A stretch of DNA of 64,000 nucleotides, taken from positions 1,116,001 through 1,180,000 of the forward strand of contig NZ_CP098813.1 in NCBI RefSeq assembly GCF_036825535.1. Direction: 5' to 3'. The position numbers were made by a program, and so were the translations under genes. The notes under the pieces are model-generated. The model did not search any database, was not told the origin of the DNA, and worked only from the letters and a program-made list of their open reading frames with translations. Source of the stretch: Parasalinivibrio latis. Lineage in GTDB: Bacteria > Pseudomonadota > Gammaproteobacteria > Enterobacterales > Vibrionaceae. This document shows positions 15,692 through 24,294 of this stretch, one piece after another (within the stretch, counting starts at the first letter, position 1; every line of letters begins with the position of its first letter).

Positions 15692-17617
15692 ATGAAAAGT
15701 GCAGAAGTTCAAAATATCGAAGCGAATAAACCAGATAATACATTTGAGTCCGTTTCTGGATATTTGGAAAAGCTCGTTACATCTTTGGTAATATTTTTAC
15801 TCGGTTTTATGAGTATCCTTATTACTTATAGTGTTATAACGAGATATTTCTTTTCAAATCCGAGTAGTTTATCTGAAGAACTTCTGCGCTTTTCTCTGAT
15901 TTGGTTAGGGATGCTGGGGGCTGGCGTGTGTGTTAGCAAAGGAATGCATCTCAACTTACCTATATTACTAGACGCGGTTAGTGACAGAACTAAAAACAGA
16001 CTGAATATCATTAATGCGTTGATTACTATTATTTTCGGGTGCGCATTGACCTTTGGGGGATATATCGCCTCTGTGAGAAATATTGGTCAGATTACACCCA
16101 TGTTGCATGTGCCAATTGGTGTTTTGCAGACTGTCATTATTTTTCTCGGTATTTTTGTTATTCTTTTTCAAGTACGTCATGCGATAAAACAGTTCAAAGA
16201 TAACTATTCAACACTATCAGATGTTCTCTTTGCATTCGTCGTGGTTTCGCTGGTTGTTTTGTCAGTGATGTTTATTTTCACAAATGATTATTTTAACAGC
16301 CTGGTAGACGACAACCTCGAACTTGTTTCGACCGTTGTTCTGTTTGTCTCCTTCTTCACTTTCTTATTTATCGGGACACCTATCGCGATTGGTTTGGCTA
16401 TTTCAGGTATTTTGACTCTCGGAATACAAATAGATTTTACCAACTTAATTGTTACATCCAGCGAAAAGCTCTTCAGTGGCTTGGACAGTTTCGGGTTTTT
16501 GGCTCTGCCGTTTTTTGTCCTTGCCGGGAACATTATGAACCAAGGGGGGATAGCCCAAAGGCTGCTTGATTTAGCCATGCTGCTAGGAAGGTCAATTCCC
16601 GGGAACCTCTGGCAATCCAATATTATCGCTAACATGATGTTTGGTTCTTTGTCAGGTTCGTCCCTTGCTGCGGCAACTGCAATAGGAGGCATTGTCGCAC
16701 CAATGGCAAAGGAAAAAGGTTACGACAATGCGATGACTACGGTTGTAAACGCTGCTTCCGCGCCCACTGGTATGCTTATTCCACCCACCGGCGTGTTCAT
16801 TGTGTTCTCACTGATAACCGGTGGTGGTGCATCAATTGCCGCTCTCTTCCTTGCCGGTTACATCCCCGGCATCATTATGGGTCTGGCAGTGATGATCACC
16901 TGTTATGCCTATGCAAGGAAACATAAGTACCCGGTAGATAACACCCAACGTGATTTTTCTGAAATCGTACAGGTTTTTCTCAGGGCGTTGCCGAGCCTTG
17001 CTCTTGTCATGATTGTTATCGGAGGCATTGTAGGGGGAGTATTTACGGCTACAGAAGGTTCCGGTATTGCTGTTCTTTACAGCTTCATACTTGCCTTGTG
17101 CTATCGCTCGATGACTGTGTCATCTTTCGTTGAGGTTTTGCGAAAATCAGCGCTGACATCGTCGATTGTATTGTTCTTGATTGCCTGCTCCGGGCTAATG
17201 AGCTGGAGCATGACATTTGCTGATATTCCCACGCTGATTGGTGAAACTCTGGTGTCAATCAGTGACAACAAGTATGTCGTCTTGCTTCTTATCAACATTA
17301 CTTTGCTGGTAGTGGGAACCTTTATGGATCTGACCCCGGCAATGCTGATATTTACCCCGATTTTCTACCCGGTGGCAGTGAGTCTTGGGGTGGATCCTGT
17401 CCATTTTGGCGCTCTGATGGTTTACAACCTTTGCCTTGGTGTCGTGACACCGCCGGTAGGTGCGGTTCTGTTCGTTTCATGTGGGATCACCGGGGAGAAA
17501 ATAACGAATACGTTCAGACCGCTTATGCCAGTGTTCTTTATGCAGGTCATTGGGTTGTTACTTGTTACTTATATCCCGGCATTAAGCCTGTTCTTACCCA
17601 ATCTGTTCGGACTTTGA
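15692..17617 (+). CDS. TRAP transporter, fused small and large membrane subunits (DctQM)
   Basis: A 641-residue membrane protein combining a DctQ-like unit (about 25-170, four hydrophobic segments, including FSLIWLGMLGAGVCVSKGMHL) with a DctM-like unit (about 205-635, many segments, including FFVLAGNIMNQGGIAQRLLDLA, GSLSGSSLAAATAIGGI and NAASAPTGMLIPPTG). Fusion of the two subunits is known in sialic-acid-type TRAP systems, whereas the second TRAP system in this window (57609-60591) has separate subunits. With the binding protein encoded upstream it should use the sodium gradient to import a sugar acid. Confidence 0.92.
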   Translation: MKSAEVQNIEANKPDNTFESVSGYLEKLVTSLVIFLLGFMSILITYSVITRYFFSNPSSLSEELLRFSLIWLGMLGAGVCVSKGMHLNLPILLDAVSDRTKNRLNIINALITIIFGCALTFGGYIASVRNIGQITPMLHVPIGVLQTVIIFLGIFVILFQVRHAIKQFKDNYSTLSDVLFAFVVVSLVVLSVMFIFTNDYFNSLVDDNLELVSTVVLFVSFFTFLFIGTPIAIGLAISGILTLGIQIDFTNLIVTSSEKLFSGLDSFGFLALPFFVLAGNIMNQGGIAQRLLDLAMLLGRSIPGNLWQSNIIANMMFGSLSGSSLAAATAIGGIVAPMAKEKGYDNAMTTVVNAASAPTGMLIPPTGVFIVFSLITGGGASIAALFLAGYIPGIIMGLAVMITCYAYARKHKYPVDNTQRDFSEIVQVFLRALPSLALVMIVIGGIVGGVFTATEGSGIAVLYSFILALCYRSMTVSSFVEVLRKSALTSSIVLFLIACSGLMSWSMTFADIPTLIGETLVSISDNKYVVLLLINITLLVVGTFMDLTPAMLIFTPIFYPVAVSLGVDPVHFGALMVYNLCLGVVTPPVGAVLFVSCGITGEKITNTFRPLMPVFFMQVIGLLLVTYIPALSLFLPNLFGL

Positions 17618-17647
17618 TCTGGCTGTTGCTAAAAGGAATGAGACGCC

Positions 17648-19576
17648 ATGGTTAGCGAAGAATTAAGCCTTAATCCTTTAAAAAGCAGGGACGACCTTGC
17701 GGCTGCATTGGAAACTCTGATCGCTCCCCTGACAGACTGTTTTGTCAAAGGGAAAACCCAGCTTAATGTTGGGAGTGGAGGACATCACTACACAGAAAAT
17801 GCTGCTGGCCTGGAAGGGCTGAGCCGTCCTCTGTGGGGGATTGTTCCTTACTGCATGCACTCAGGCCGGGGTAACAGAAATATTTCCAGCTATATTCGGT
17901 CAGTGCAGCAGGGAGTCGCAGAAGGCAGTAACCCGGACAGTATGAACTATTGGGGGGATGTTACCAAAGACGATCAAAAAATCGTTGAAATGACTGTGAT
18001 GGGGCTGTCATTGGCAATGTGTCCTGAGCTGATTTTCAGCCATCTCACCGAACAAGAGCAGTCGCGTTTTGCCAACTGGCTTTATCAGGTTAACGACAAC
18101 GATGTAAAGCCGACTAACTGGCTGTTTTTCAGGGTGATAATCAATATTGGCCTAGAAAAACAAAACCTGCGTTTTTCGCAACAAAATATCGATAAGGATC
18201 TGGAGACGGTTGAACGGTTCTATCTGTCCAATGGCTGGTATACCGATGGTGATGTGGAACAGGTGGATCACTACAATGCTTTTGCGTTTCACTGCTATGG
18301 GCTGCTTTACAGTTGGCTGATGGGGCAAGAAGACCCAGAACGTGCCAAGCGATACAAACACCGCGCAGCGCAATTTGCTAATCAATTTGTCCATTGGTTT
18401 TCACCAGACGGGAATGCCGTACCGTTCGGACGGAGTATGACGTACAGATTTGCAATTGGGGCGTTTTGGGGTTTATGTGCCGTCAGTGGGTTGGACAGAG
18501 AGCCGGAGTGTGCATGGTTGACCCCGGGTGTTACCAAGGGGCTGTTGTTGCGCCACCTGCGAAGCTGGTTCAAACAACCGATTTTCTCTAAAGAGGGAAT
18601 GCTGACGGTTGGGTACTGTTATCCCAATTTAAGTTTTTCTGAAAATTACAATGCTCCCGGAAGCCCTTATTGGGCGTTGAAAGCGTTTATGGTGCTGTCG
18701 TTGCCTGAAAATTCGGCATTCTGGGAGAGTGATGAGGAAAGCTATCCATCACACCTTCCCGCAATTTCAGAGCAGAGGGAACCCAAGTGCGTGGTATGCC
18801 GGGATACCCTGTCAGGTGAGGTTTCTTTACTCAGCGCTGGTCAGGTATGTGACTTCGACCCGAGACACAGCGAATACAAATACGCCAAGTTTGCTTACTC
18901 CAGCCACACTGCGTTTTCTGTACCTACGGAGGCGAGAAAATTGACCAGTATGGGGGGCGACAACTCCCTGCTGATTAGTACCGATGGGATGTATTGGAAG
19001 ATGCGGAGGAATTCCATTAGGCATGAAATATGCCATAACATGCTTTTCTCTGACAGTGAATATGATGAAACTACCTTGGTAAGGACAATATTGATTTGGC
19101 ATTTAAATACCCAAATCAGAATACACCTTGTCAGAAATTCGAAAAAAGTGGTTACCGTTGAGGGAGGATACGCATGCCCGGTTGATGGTAATACGGAATA
19201 CCGGGATATTCGTACGGAAAAAAGCAGACATATTTCTGAATATCTGGGTAAAGGAAGGCATTCCATTATTTATGATATTCCGATTGATACCTATCACCAC
19301 AATGTCAGTAATCCAGGCAGTGAAGCACTGAATGTTGTTTCGGATACGAACAGCAATTTATCCTTTTCCAGGTCCGTAATTCCTTCTGTTCGCAGAGAAC
19401 TTGAACCTGGTGTGAGTATATTTTCAACAGCATGCATCTCTTGCCCGAGTAAATTAAGGAATTTTTATGGTAATGATAAGGCAGAGTTTATCTTTGATAT
19501 AAAAAGAAATCCACAAATTAAAATTGGGAGGGAAAAAATAACATTTCCACTTATCTGGTTAGATTCATTTTTCTGA
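17648..19576 (+). CDS. DUF2264 protein, probable glycoside hydrolase
   Basis: A 642-residue protein without a signal peptide. The N-terminal half matches the DUF2264 pattern: NVGSGGHHYTENAAGLEGLSRPLWGI, MNYWGDVTKDDQKIVEMTVMGL, TNWLFFRVIINIGL, GWYTDGDVEQVDHYNAFAFH and FSPDGNAVPFGRSMTYRFA, all consistent with an (alpha/alpha)-barrel. The C-terminal half is beta-rich. DUF2264 proteins have been linked to glucuronide-cleaving glycoside hydrolases (CAZy GH154, from memory). In this operon it likely acts on the imported uronic-acid oligosaccharide beside GH88. AAAAGGA precedes the ATG. The precise linkage is unknown. Confidence 0.75.
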   Translation: MVSEELSLNPLKSRDDLAAALETLIAPLTDCFVKGKTQLNVGSGGHHYTENAAGLEGLSRPLWGIVPYCMHSGRGNRNISSYIRSVQQGVAEGSNPDSMNYWGDVTKDDQKIVEMTVMGLSLAMCPELIFSHLTEQEQSRFANWLYQVNDNDVKPTNWLFFRVIINIGLEKQNLRFSQQNIDKDLETVERFYLSNGWYTDGDVEQVDHYNAFAFHCYGLLYSWLMGQEDPERAKRYKHRAAQFANQFVHWFSPDGNAVPFGRSMTYRFAIGAFWGLCAVSGLDREPECAWLTPGVTKGLLLRHLRSWFKQPIFSKEGMLTVGYCYPNLSFSENYNAPGSPYWALKAFMVLSLPENSAFWESDEESYPSHLPAISEQREPKCVVCRDTLSGEVSLLSAGQVCDFDPRHSEYKYAKFAYSSHTAFSVPTEARKLTSMGGDNSLLISTDGMYWKMRRNSIRHEICHNMLFSDSEYDETTLVRTILIWHLNTQIRIHLVRNSKKVVTVEGGYACPVDGNTEYRDIRTEKSRHISEYLGKGRHSIIYDIPIDTYHHNVSNPGSEALNVVSDTNSNLSFSRSVIPSVRRELEPGVSIFSTACISCPSKLRNFYGNDKAEFIFDIKRNPQIKIGREKITFPLIWLDSFF

Positions 19577-19644
19577 TGGAGCAGAACTGAATTACTTTTT
19601 TTAAACCGAATTCCCGACCGTTACATAATTTAGGAGGATAAGTT

Positions 19645-22071
19645 ATGAAAACTCGTAACTTAGTACCCTGTATCGCAGTTGTATCAGGTATCGCACTGTT
19701 TACAGGGAAAGTACATGCTGGAAATTACTATGTAGATTGTGACGCTGCGACAAACGGCGGTGGTACGCAAACATCTCCATGGAATAGTGTTGAATCAATA
19801 AACAACTTCGGTGAATTTTCTCCAGGCTCACAAATCCTCCTGAAAAGAGGTACCCGATGTGAGGGGGCGATTAAACTATCCGGCTCCGGCGCTTCTGGAA
19901 GCTCCAATGTTCTTGGAGCCTACGGGGCAGGCCACCTTCCCATTCCACTGATTGAAGGCAAAGGAGTCCCCGCTACCGTTGATCTTTTCAATGAGGATAA
20001 TTGGCGAATCGAAAACCTAGAAATCACAAATGGTGCCGCGGAGTTTGCAGACAGGAAAGGCGTTTGGGTCCACGGATTTGGGGCAGGAACGCTGAACAAT
20101 ATCAGAATTCAAAACCTTAAAATCCATAACATCAAAGGCTGCGATAACGTAGGTTGCGGTAAGTTGTCTGGCGGTATTATTGTTGAAACTCATAAAGGTG
20201 ACCGGGCTATTAAATTTAATTCCCTTGAGTCAGGTTCTCAATATGCAACGTTAAATGTCGCTAAAGGCACGAATAATTATACCGTTAATGTGGGAAAAGA
20301 CGCCTTCGTCAGAGATGGTTCGAAAGCAAATACCAATTACGGTAGCAGCAGCGACCTTATCGTTAAAAGAGATGCCAGCGGGTACAACCGACTTTCTTTT
20401 GTTGAGTTTGACTTAGGGAGTATCTCTGCACCAAACAACAATGAAGCGTTCAGTGCTGAACTTGAATTGACCGGTGCGAATGTTCAGGATAATTCAAATC
20501 TTTTCTTAATGGTTTCAAAGTCGTCGACATTCAATGAAGATACCATTACATGGAATAATAAACCCGCATGTGAAGCGTCAGAAAACTGGTTTATTGTGCG
20601 AGGAAACCAAAGCCAACGATACAGTATTGATCTGTCCAATGTTGTTAAAGGTTCTCTTTCTTCTGGAGAAAATACACTTGCACTCTGTATTTCTGCCGGA
20701 GTAGAACCCACTAAATATAACAACGTAAAAATTACCAATAATGAAATTTATGATGCCGTATGGGGTGGCATTCAAACATTAGGTGACAGCTTTACTGATT
20801 CAAGTGTGTATTTTACCAACGTTTCTATTGATAACAACTACCTCCATGATCTGGTTCATGACGGGATCATATTGCGTTCTACCAAGGATGGTATCATTGA
20901 GCGGAACCTATCCGCCGATGTCGCCACAGATCAGCACGGACATGCAGTAGCGGCAATCTGGACCCGAAGCACAGTGGGGGCTGTTACGCAGTTTAATGAA
21001 GTATATGGCAGTACCAATCCAACCGATGGGCAGGCATTTGATTCAGACTTGAGTGACCGGGATGCGACCGTTCAATATAACTACTCGCATGATAACAATG
21101 GGCTGATGCTTATTATGCCGGGTACGCCGGGAGTGACATTGAGGTATAACATCAGCCAGAATGATGGTTTTGGTTCAGGCGTTATTCATGCGCAGGGCTC
21201 AAATGCCAAAATTTACAACAACACTATTTATTCGCCTTATCCTATGTTTGAAGCTGCGAACGGTAGTGGAGAGATCAAAAACAATATTTTCTACATGACC
21301 GGGAGTTCTGATTTTTTCCGGGGATCCCGTACGCAAGCAGATGGAAACTTCGTTTTTTCGAATAATGTATACTTCGGAAATCGACCTGCAGACGAGCCAG
21401 TTGATACCTTGAAAAAAACCGCGGACCCTTTACTCGTGAGTCCCGGTTCTGCGGGGCAGGGAATGGATACCGTTGACGGCTATAAATTGCGCTCTGATTC
21501 CCCTTACATTTCTGCAGGGTTGCGAATCGACGATAACGGAGACAATGATTTTGATTCCACACCCCTTCCGTTTGTCGGGAACCCATCAATTGGTGCATTT
21601 GAACATGCGGGCAGTGGTTCGACACACTCATTGAACCAAGTCAATGCGGGTTCTGATTCAAGTTATGTATCAATTGAAGATACGAGAACATTCATTGCCG
21701 ACAAGTATTTCTCAGGTGGGAATGTTGGCTCCAAACCGAATGCCATTGCTAATACCATTAACGATGATCTTTACCGAACCTATCGTTACGGTATGAGCAG
21801 TTACAAGTTTCCGGTAAAAGCCAGCGGCACCTATAAGGTCATTATTTATATGATTGAACCTTACTTTAATTCAGCTGGTCAGCGGGTTTTTGATGTAACT
21901 GCGGAAAACCAACTTAAAATTACCGACTTGGATATTTACGCTGAAGCAGGGAAATTCAACGCTTATAAACGCTCCTTTACTGTTGATGTTTATGATGGAG
22001 AGCTGACCCTGGACTTTAGCAATACTAAAAACTATGCGGTAGTTTCAGCTATTGATGTTCAAAAACTTTAG
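19645..22071 (+). CDS. Secreted right-handed beta-helix protein with inserted carbohydrate-binding domain and C-terminal malectin-like domain
   Basis: An 808-residue exported protein. The signal peptide is residues 1-25 (cleavage VHA-G). Residues 26-195 and about 358-655 are parallel beta-helix (NNIRIQNLKIHNI, NNVKITNNEIYDAVWGGIQ, VSIDNNYLHDLVHDGI, ATVQYNYSHDNNG, AKIYNNTIYS, GEIKNNIFY), as in polysaccharide lyases and epimerases. Between them, about 197-355, lies a domain resembling CBM96/DNRLRE modules (DAFVRDGSKANTNYGSS, RLSFVEFDLGSI, ITWNNKP). Residues about 663-808 resemble a malectin (CBM57-like) domain. TAGGAGG precedes the start. It most likely cleaves or binds the uronic-acid polysaccharide outside the cell. 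I cannot name a lyase family, and the catalytic residues are not obvious. Confidence 0.75.
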   Translation: MKTRNLVPCIAVVSGIALFTGKVHAGNYYVDCDAATNGGGTQTSPWNSVESINNFGEFSPGSQILLKRGTRCEGAIKLSGSGASGSSNVLGAYGAGHLPIPLIEGKGVPATVDLFNEDNWRIENLEITNGAAEFADRKGVWVHGFGAGTLNNIRIQNLKIHNIKGCDNVGCGKLSGGIIVETHKGDRAIKFNSLESGSQYATLNVAKGTNNYTVNVGKDAFVRDGSKANTNYGSSSDLIVKRDASGYNRLSFVEFDLGSISAPNNNEAFSAELELTGANVQDNSNLFLMVSKSSTFNEDTITWNNKPACEASENWFIVRGNQSQRYSIDLSNVVKGSLSSGENTLALCISAGVEPTKYNNVKITNNEIYDAVWGGIQTLGDSFTDSSVYFTNVSIDNNYLHDLVHDGIILRSTKDGIIERNLSADVATDQHGHAVAAIWTRSTVGAVTQFNEVYGSTNPTDGQAFDSDLSDRDATVQYNYSHDNNGLMLIMPGTPGVTLRYNISQNDGFGSGVIHAQGSNAKIYNNTIYSPYPMFEAANGSGEIKNNIFYMTGSSDFFRGSRTQADGNFVFSNNVYFGNRPADEPVDTLKKTADPLLVSPGSAGQGMDTVDGYKLRSDSPYISAGLRIDDNGDNDFDSTPLPFVGNPSIGAFEHAGSGSTHSLNQVNAGSDSSYVSIEDTRTFIADKYFSGGNVGSKPNAIANTINDDLYRTYRYGMSSYKFPVKASGTYKVIIYMIEPYFNSAGQRVFDVTAENQLKITDLDIYAEAGKFNAYKRSFTVDVYDGELTLDFSNTKNYAVVSAIDVQKL

Positions 22072-22091
22072 GCTATAACGCGTTGTCATTT

Positions 22092-22712
22092 ATGCTCAGG
22101 TCCTTAATAGCTGCGGGAATAAGTGGAGTATTGCTTATTCTCGTTTTTTTTGTTTCTTCCACCATTCTTGCTATTGACAAGCGAGTTGCAGGAGTTATCG
22201 CAGGTCAACTGGTTACCGTCTGTGAACTTGAGATCATCAGTCGTGAATTTTTCTATCCGGTTAAATATGGCGACATGTCTCTGAAACAAGCGGAGCTAAA
22301 GTCAAAAAAATACCTCGTGGAGAATTATGTAATACGTGTTCTCGCTGCCCGTGAAGATTTGGTTGGGGAGGTTTCATTTACTGCTCTTGTAGATGCTTTT
22401 CGAAATAGGCAAGAGCTCATAAATGGAGGGGAGGCAATTATCTATGGTCCACTTACTATGGATTTTGGGGATTTCTACCTCAATGCTCACAAACAGCTTA
22501 GGGTCAAATTAAAACGAAAGTACAGGCATCATGACTCATTGAGCGGTCAGTGGGATATTTCCAACCTTGTTGCTGCTGATGTAGAAGAACTATCCAGTAC
22601 AGTTCAATTTAAAAATGTGTTTCCCGCAGTCCTGTATCCCGAATATTGGCTGCCTTTATACAAGCTAATATTTTCTGAAACTGTCTACCCGGATGACTAC
22701 GACGGTTGCTGA
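22092..22712 (+). CDS. Membrane-anchored protein, possibly with a SurA/PpiD-like N-terminal chaperone domain
   Basis: A 206-residue protein with one N-terminal hydrophobic helix (about 5-28), giving a periplasmic domain. The following segment (AGVIAGQLVTVCELEIISREF, then KKYLVENYVIRVLAAREDL) loosely recalls the N-terminal domain of SurA/PpiD-type foldases, but no rotamase domain follows. The rest (GPLTMDFGDFYLNAHKQLRVKLKRKY) is unfamiliar. The gene begins 20 bases after the beta-helix gene and probably shares its transcript, so a role in folding or exporting that protein is conceivable. ATG 22092 is chosen; TTG 22083 is the alternative, and neither has a clear ribosome binding site. Confidence 0.5.
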   Translation: MLRSLIAAGISGVLLILVFFVSSTILAIDKRVAGVIAGQLVTVCELEIISREFFYPVKYGDMSLKQAELKSKKYLVENYVIRVLAAREDLVGEVSFTALVDAFRNRQELINGGEAIIYGPLTMDFGDFYLNAHKQLRVKLKRKYRHHDSLSGQWDISNLVAADVEELSSTVQFKNVFPAVLYPEYWLPLYKLIFSETVYPDDYDGC

Positions 22713-22898
22713 CAATCAAAGGAAAACAGTACTGATTTCGTTTTTCCGCTTTATGTAACGCTTTATTGAGCTATATGTATGGAAACTTCATGCACCGTAA
22801 TCTTTTGTAAACACGAATAAAGCTGAGTAAAGCTGTTATCGTTTAATGCATCCAGGTGCGTAACCTTGCTTCGTGAACATCATCTTACGAGGCTAACA

Positions 22899-24203
22899 AT
22901 GTTTCGGTATACGCTTTTCCTCACTGTGCTTTGGGCGGTAATGGCTGTTGCTGCTTTTCCTGATCAATCGGATTTCTTCTATTTTCGTCACCAACTGATA
23001 ATGCTGACCGGCATTATTGGTTTTGGCTATATGGCTGCGGCGATGGCTCTGGCTGTCCGTTCCCGCTGGCTTGAGGCTCGTATAAAAGGCCTGGACAGGA
23101 TGTATCGCTACCACAAGCATCTTGGGATAGGGGCCACAGTTGCTCTTGTCCTGCACTGGCTCTCGGTCGAAGGTGCCAAGTGGCTGGTAATGGCCGGCGT
23201 CGTATCCCGCCCCAATCGAGGTTCCCGTCTGATAGAGGGTTTTAACTGGCGAGGCTTTGCGGAGGGTGTTGGGGAATGGGTCTTTTATGGTTTCCTGGTA
23301 TTTGCTGTCGTCAGCTTGTTAGAGCGAATAAGCTACGGTCGTTTCAGGGCTGTTCATAAAGCGGGCAGCATTCTGTTTATTGGCGCTGTTTTACATTCTG
23401 TCATTTTGGTCGACTCCGGGGTGATGGCGATACCCTACAATATGGCGGTTTACGTTATGAGTGCCATAGGCCTGATAGCTGCATTAATTTCATTGACAGG
23501 CCGGATAGGTCGTTCAAAGAAAATGGCAGGAAGTATTTCCTGGGTGATGCCGTTAGCCGGTAAGACGGACAAACCAGAAGCACTGCATTTTGAAATTGAC
23601 CTGAAAGGTAATCTTGACGTGAAGCCGGGTCAGTTTGCATTCGTTAACTTCCATGATGGTGAGTCGCCCCATCCTTTCTCTGTGTTGCATTATGATTCAC
23701 AGCAGCACCGAATTCAGTTTGGTGTCAAAGCGCTTGGCGATTACACATCAAAATTAGTGAAATCAATGAAAGCCGGTCAGCGGGTAACGGTTGAAGGTGG
23801 ATACGGACATTTCACACCTAGTGATTGTTTTCACCAGATTTGGGTAGGAGCGGGAATAGGAATCGTCCCATTCATCGCCTGGCTATACGCTGAAAAGATG
23901 TTGAACAGTGTGAAAAATCGCCAAATTACACTTTATTACTGTGTACCAAGCCGCGCTCAGGCATATTTTTTGGGCATAGTTACACGGTTATCCCGCGAAC
24001 TGGATCATGTTGAACTGGTTGTTGTAGATGACGGACTGCAACAACGACTGTCGAGTGACAACATTTCCCAAGCCGTAGTGGATCATGATTACGAGATTAG
24101 TTTTTGCGGCCCTGAAGGTTTTGCAAAGGCGCTAAGATCTGAAACCGCGTTGCTGCCAAACCCCCCGCAAGCGTTTCGCAATGAGTTGTTTAAGATGAGA
24201 TAA
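22899..24203 (+). CDS. Ferric-reductase-like flavocytochrome (membrane heme b, FAD and NAD(P)H domains)
   Basis: A 434-residue protein of the ferric reductase/NADPH-oxidase superfamily. Residues about 1-210 hold six hydrophobic helices with spaced histidines for two b hemes (RYHKHLGIGATVALVLHW and FRAVHKAGSILFIGAVLH). The cytoplasmic part has an FAD site (SPHPFSVLHY), a glycine-rich nucleotide loop (WVGAGIGIVPFIAWL) and a C-terminal SFCGPEGFAKAL motif. It should carry electrons from NAD(P)H across the inner membrane to an acceptor such as ferric iron or another periplasmic oxidant. I chose ATG 22899 with an ACGAGG-like site; a TTG at 22866 would add 11 polar residues. Confidence 0.85.
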   Translation: MFRYTLFLTVLWAVMAVAAFPDQSDFFYFRHQLIMLTGIIGFGYMAAAMALAVRSRWLEARIKGLDRMYRYHKHLGIGATVALVLHWLSVEGAKWLVMAGVVSRPNRGSRLIEGFNWRGFAEGVGEWVFYGFLVFAVVSLLERISYGRFRAVHKAGSILFIGAVLHSVILVDSGVMAIPYNMAVYVMSAIGLIAALISLTGRIGRSKKMAGSISWVMPLAGKTDKPEALHFEIDLKGNLDVKPGQFAFVNFHDGESPHPFSVLHYDSQQHRIQFGVKALGDYTSKLVKSMKAGQRVTVEGGYGHFTPSDCFHQIWVGAGIGIVPFIAWLYAEKMLNSVKNRQITLYYCVPSRAQAYFLGIVTRLSRELDHVELVVVDDGLQQRLSSDNISQAVVDHDYEISFCGPEGFAKALRSETALLPNPPQAFRNELFKMR

Positions 24204-24206
24204 AAG

Positions 24207-24246
24207 AAAACGCCCCCGGTTTATTTATTTGTTCTGGGGGCGTTTT
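24207..24246. terminator. Strong bidirectional intrinsic terminator
   Basis: AAAACGCCCCC (24207-24217) pairs perfectly with GGGGGCGTTTT (24236-24246). The run of T on one side and A on the other lets it stop transcripts from both the flavocytochrome gene (plus) and the amidohydrolase operon (minus). Confidence 0.9.
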
Positions 24247-24294
24247 AGGGGGACACGTATTCTGAATGACAGCCGTGCCGGTTGGGAGCGTATC

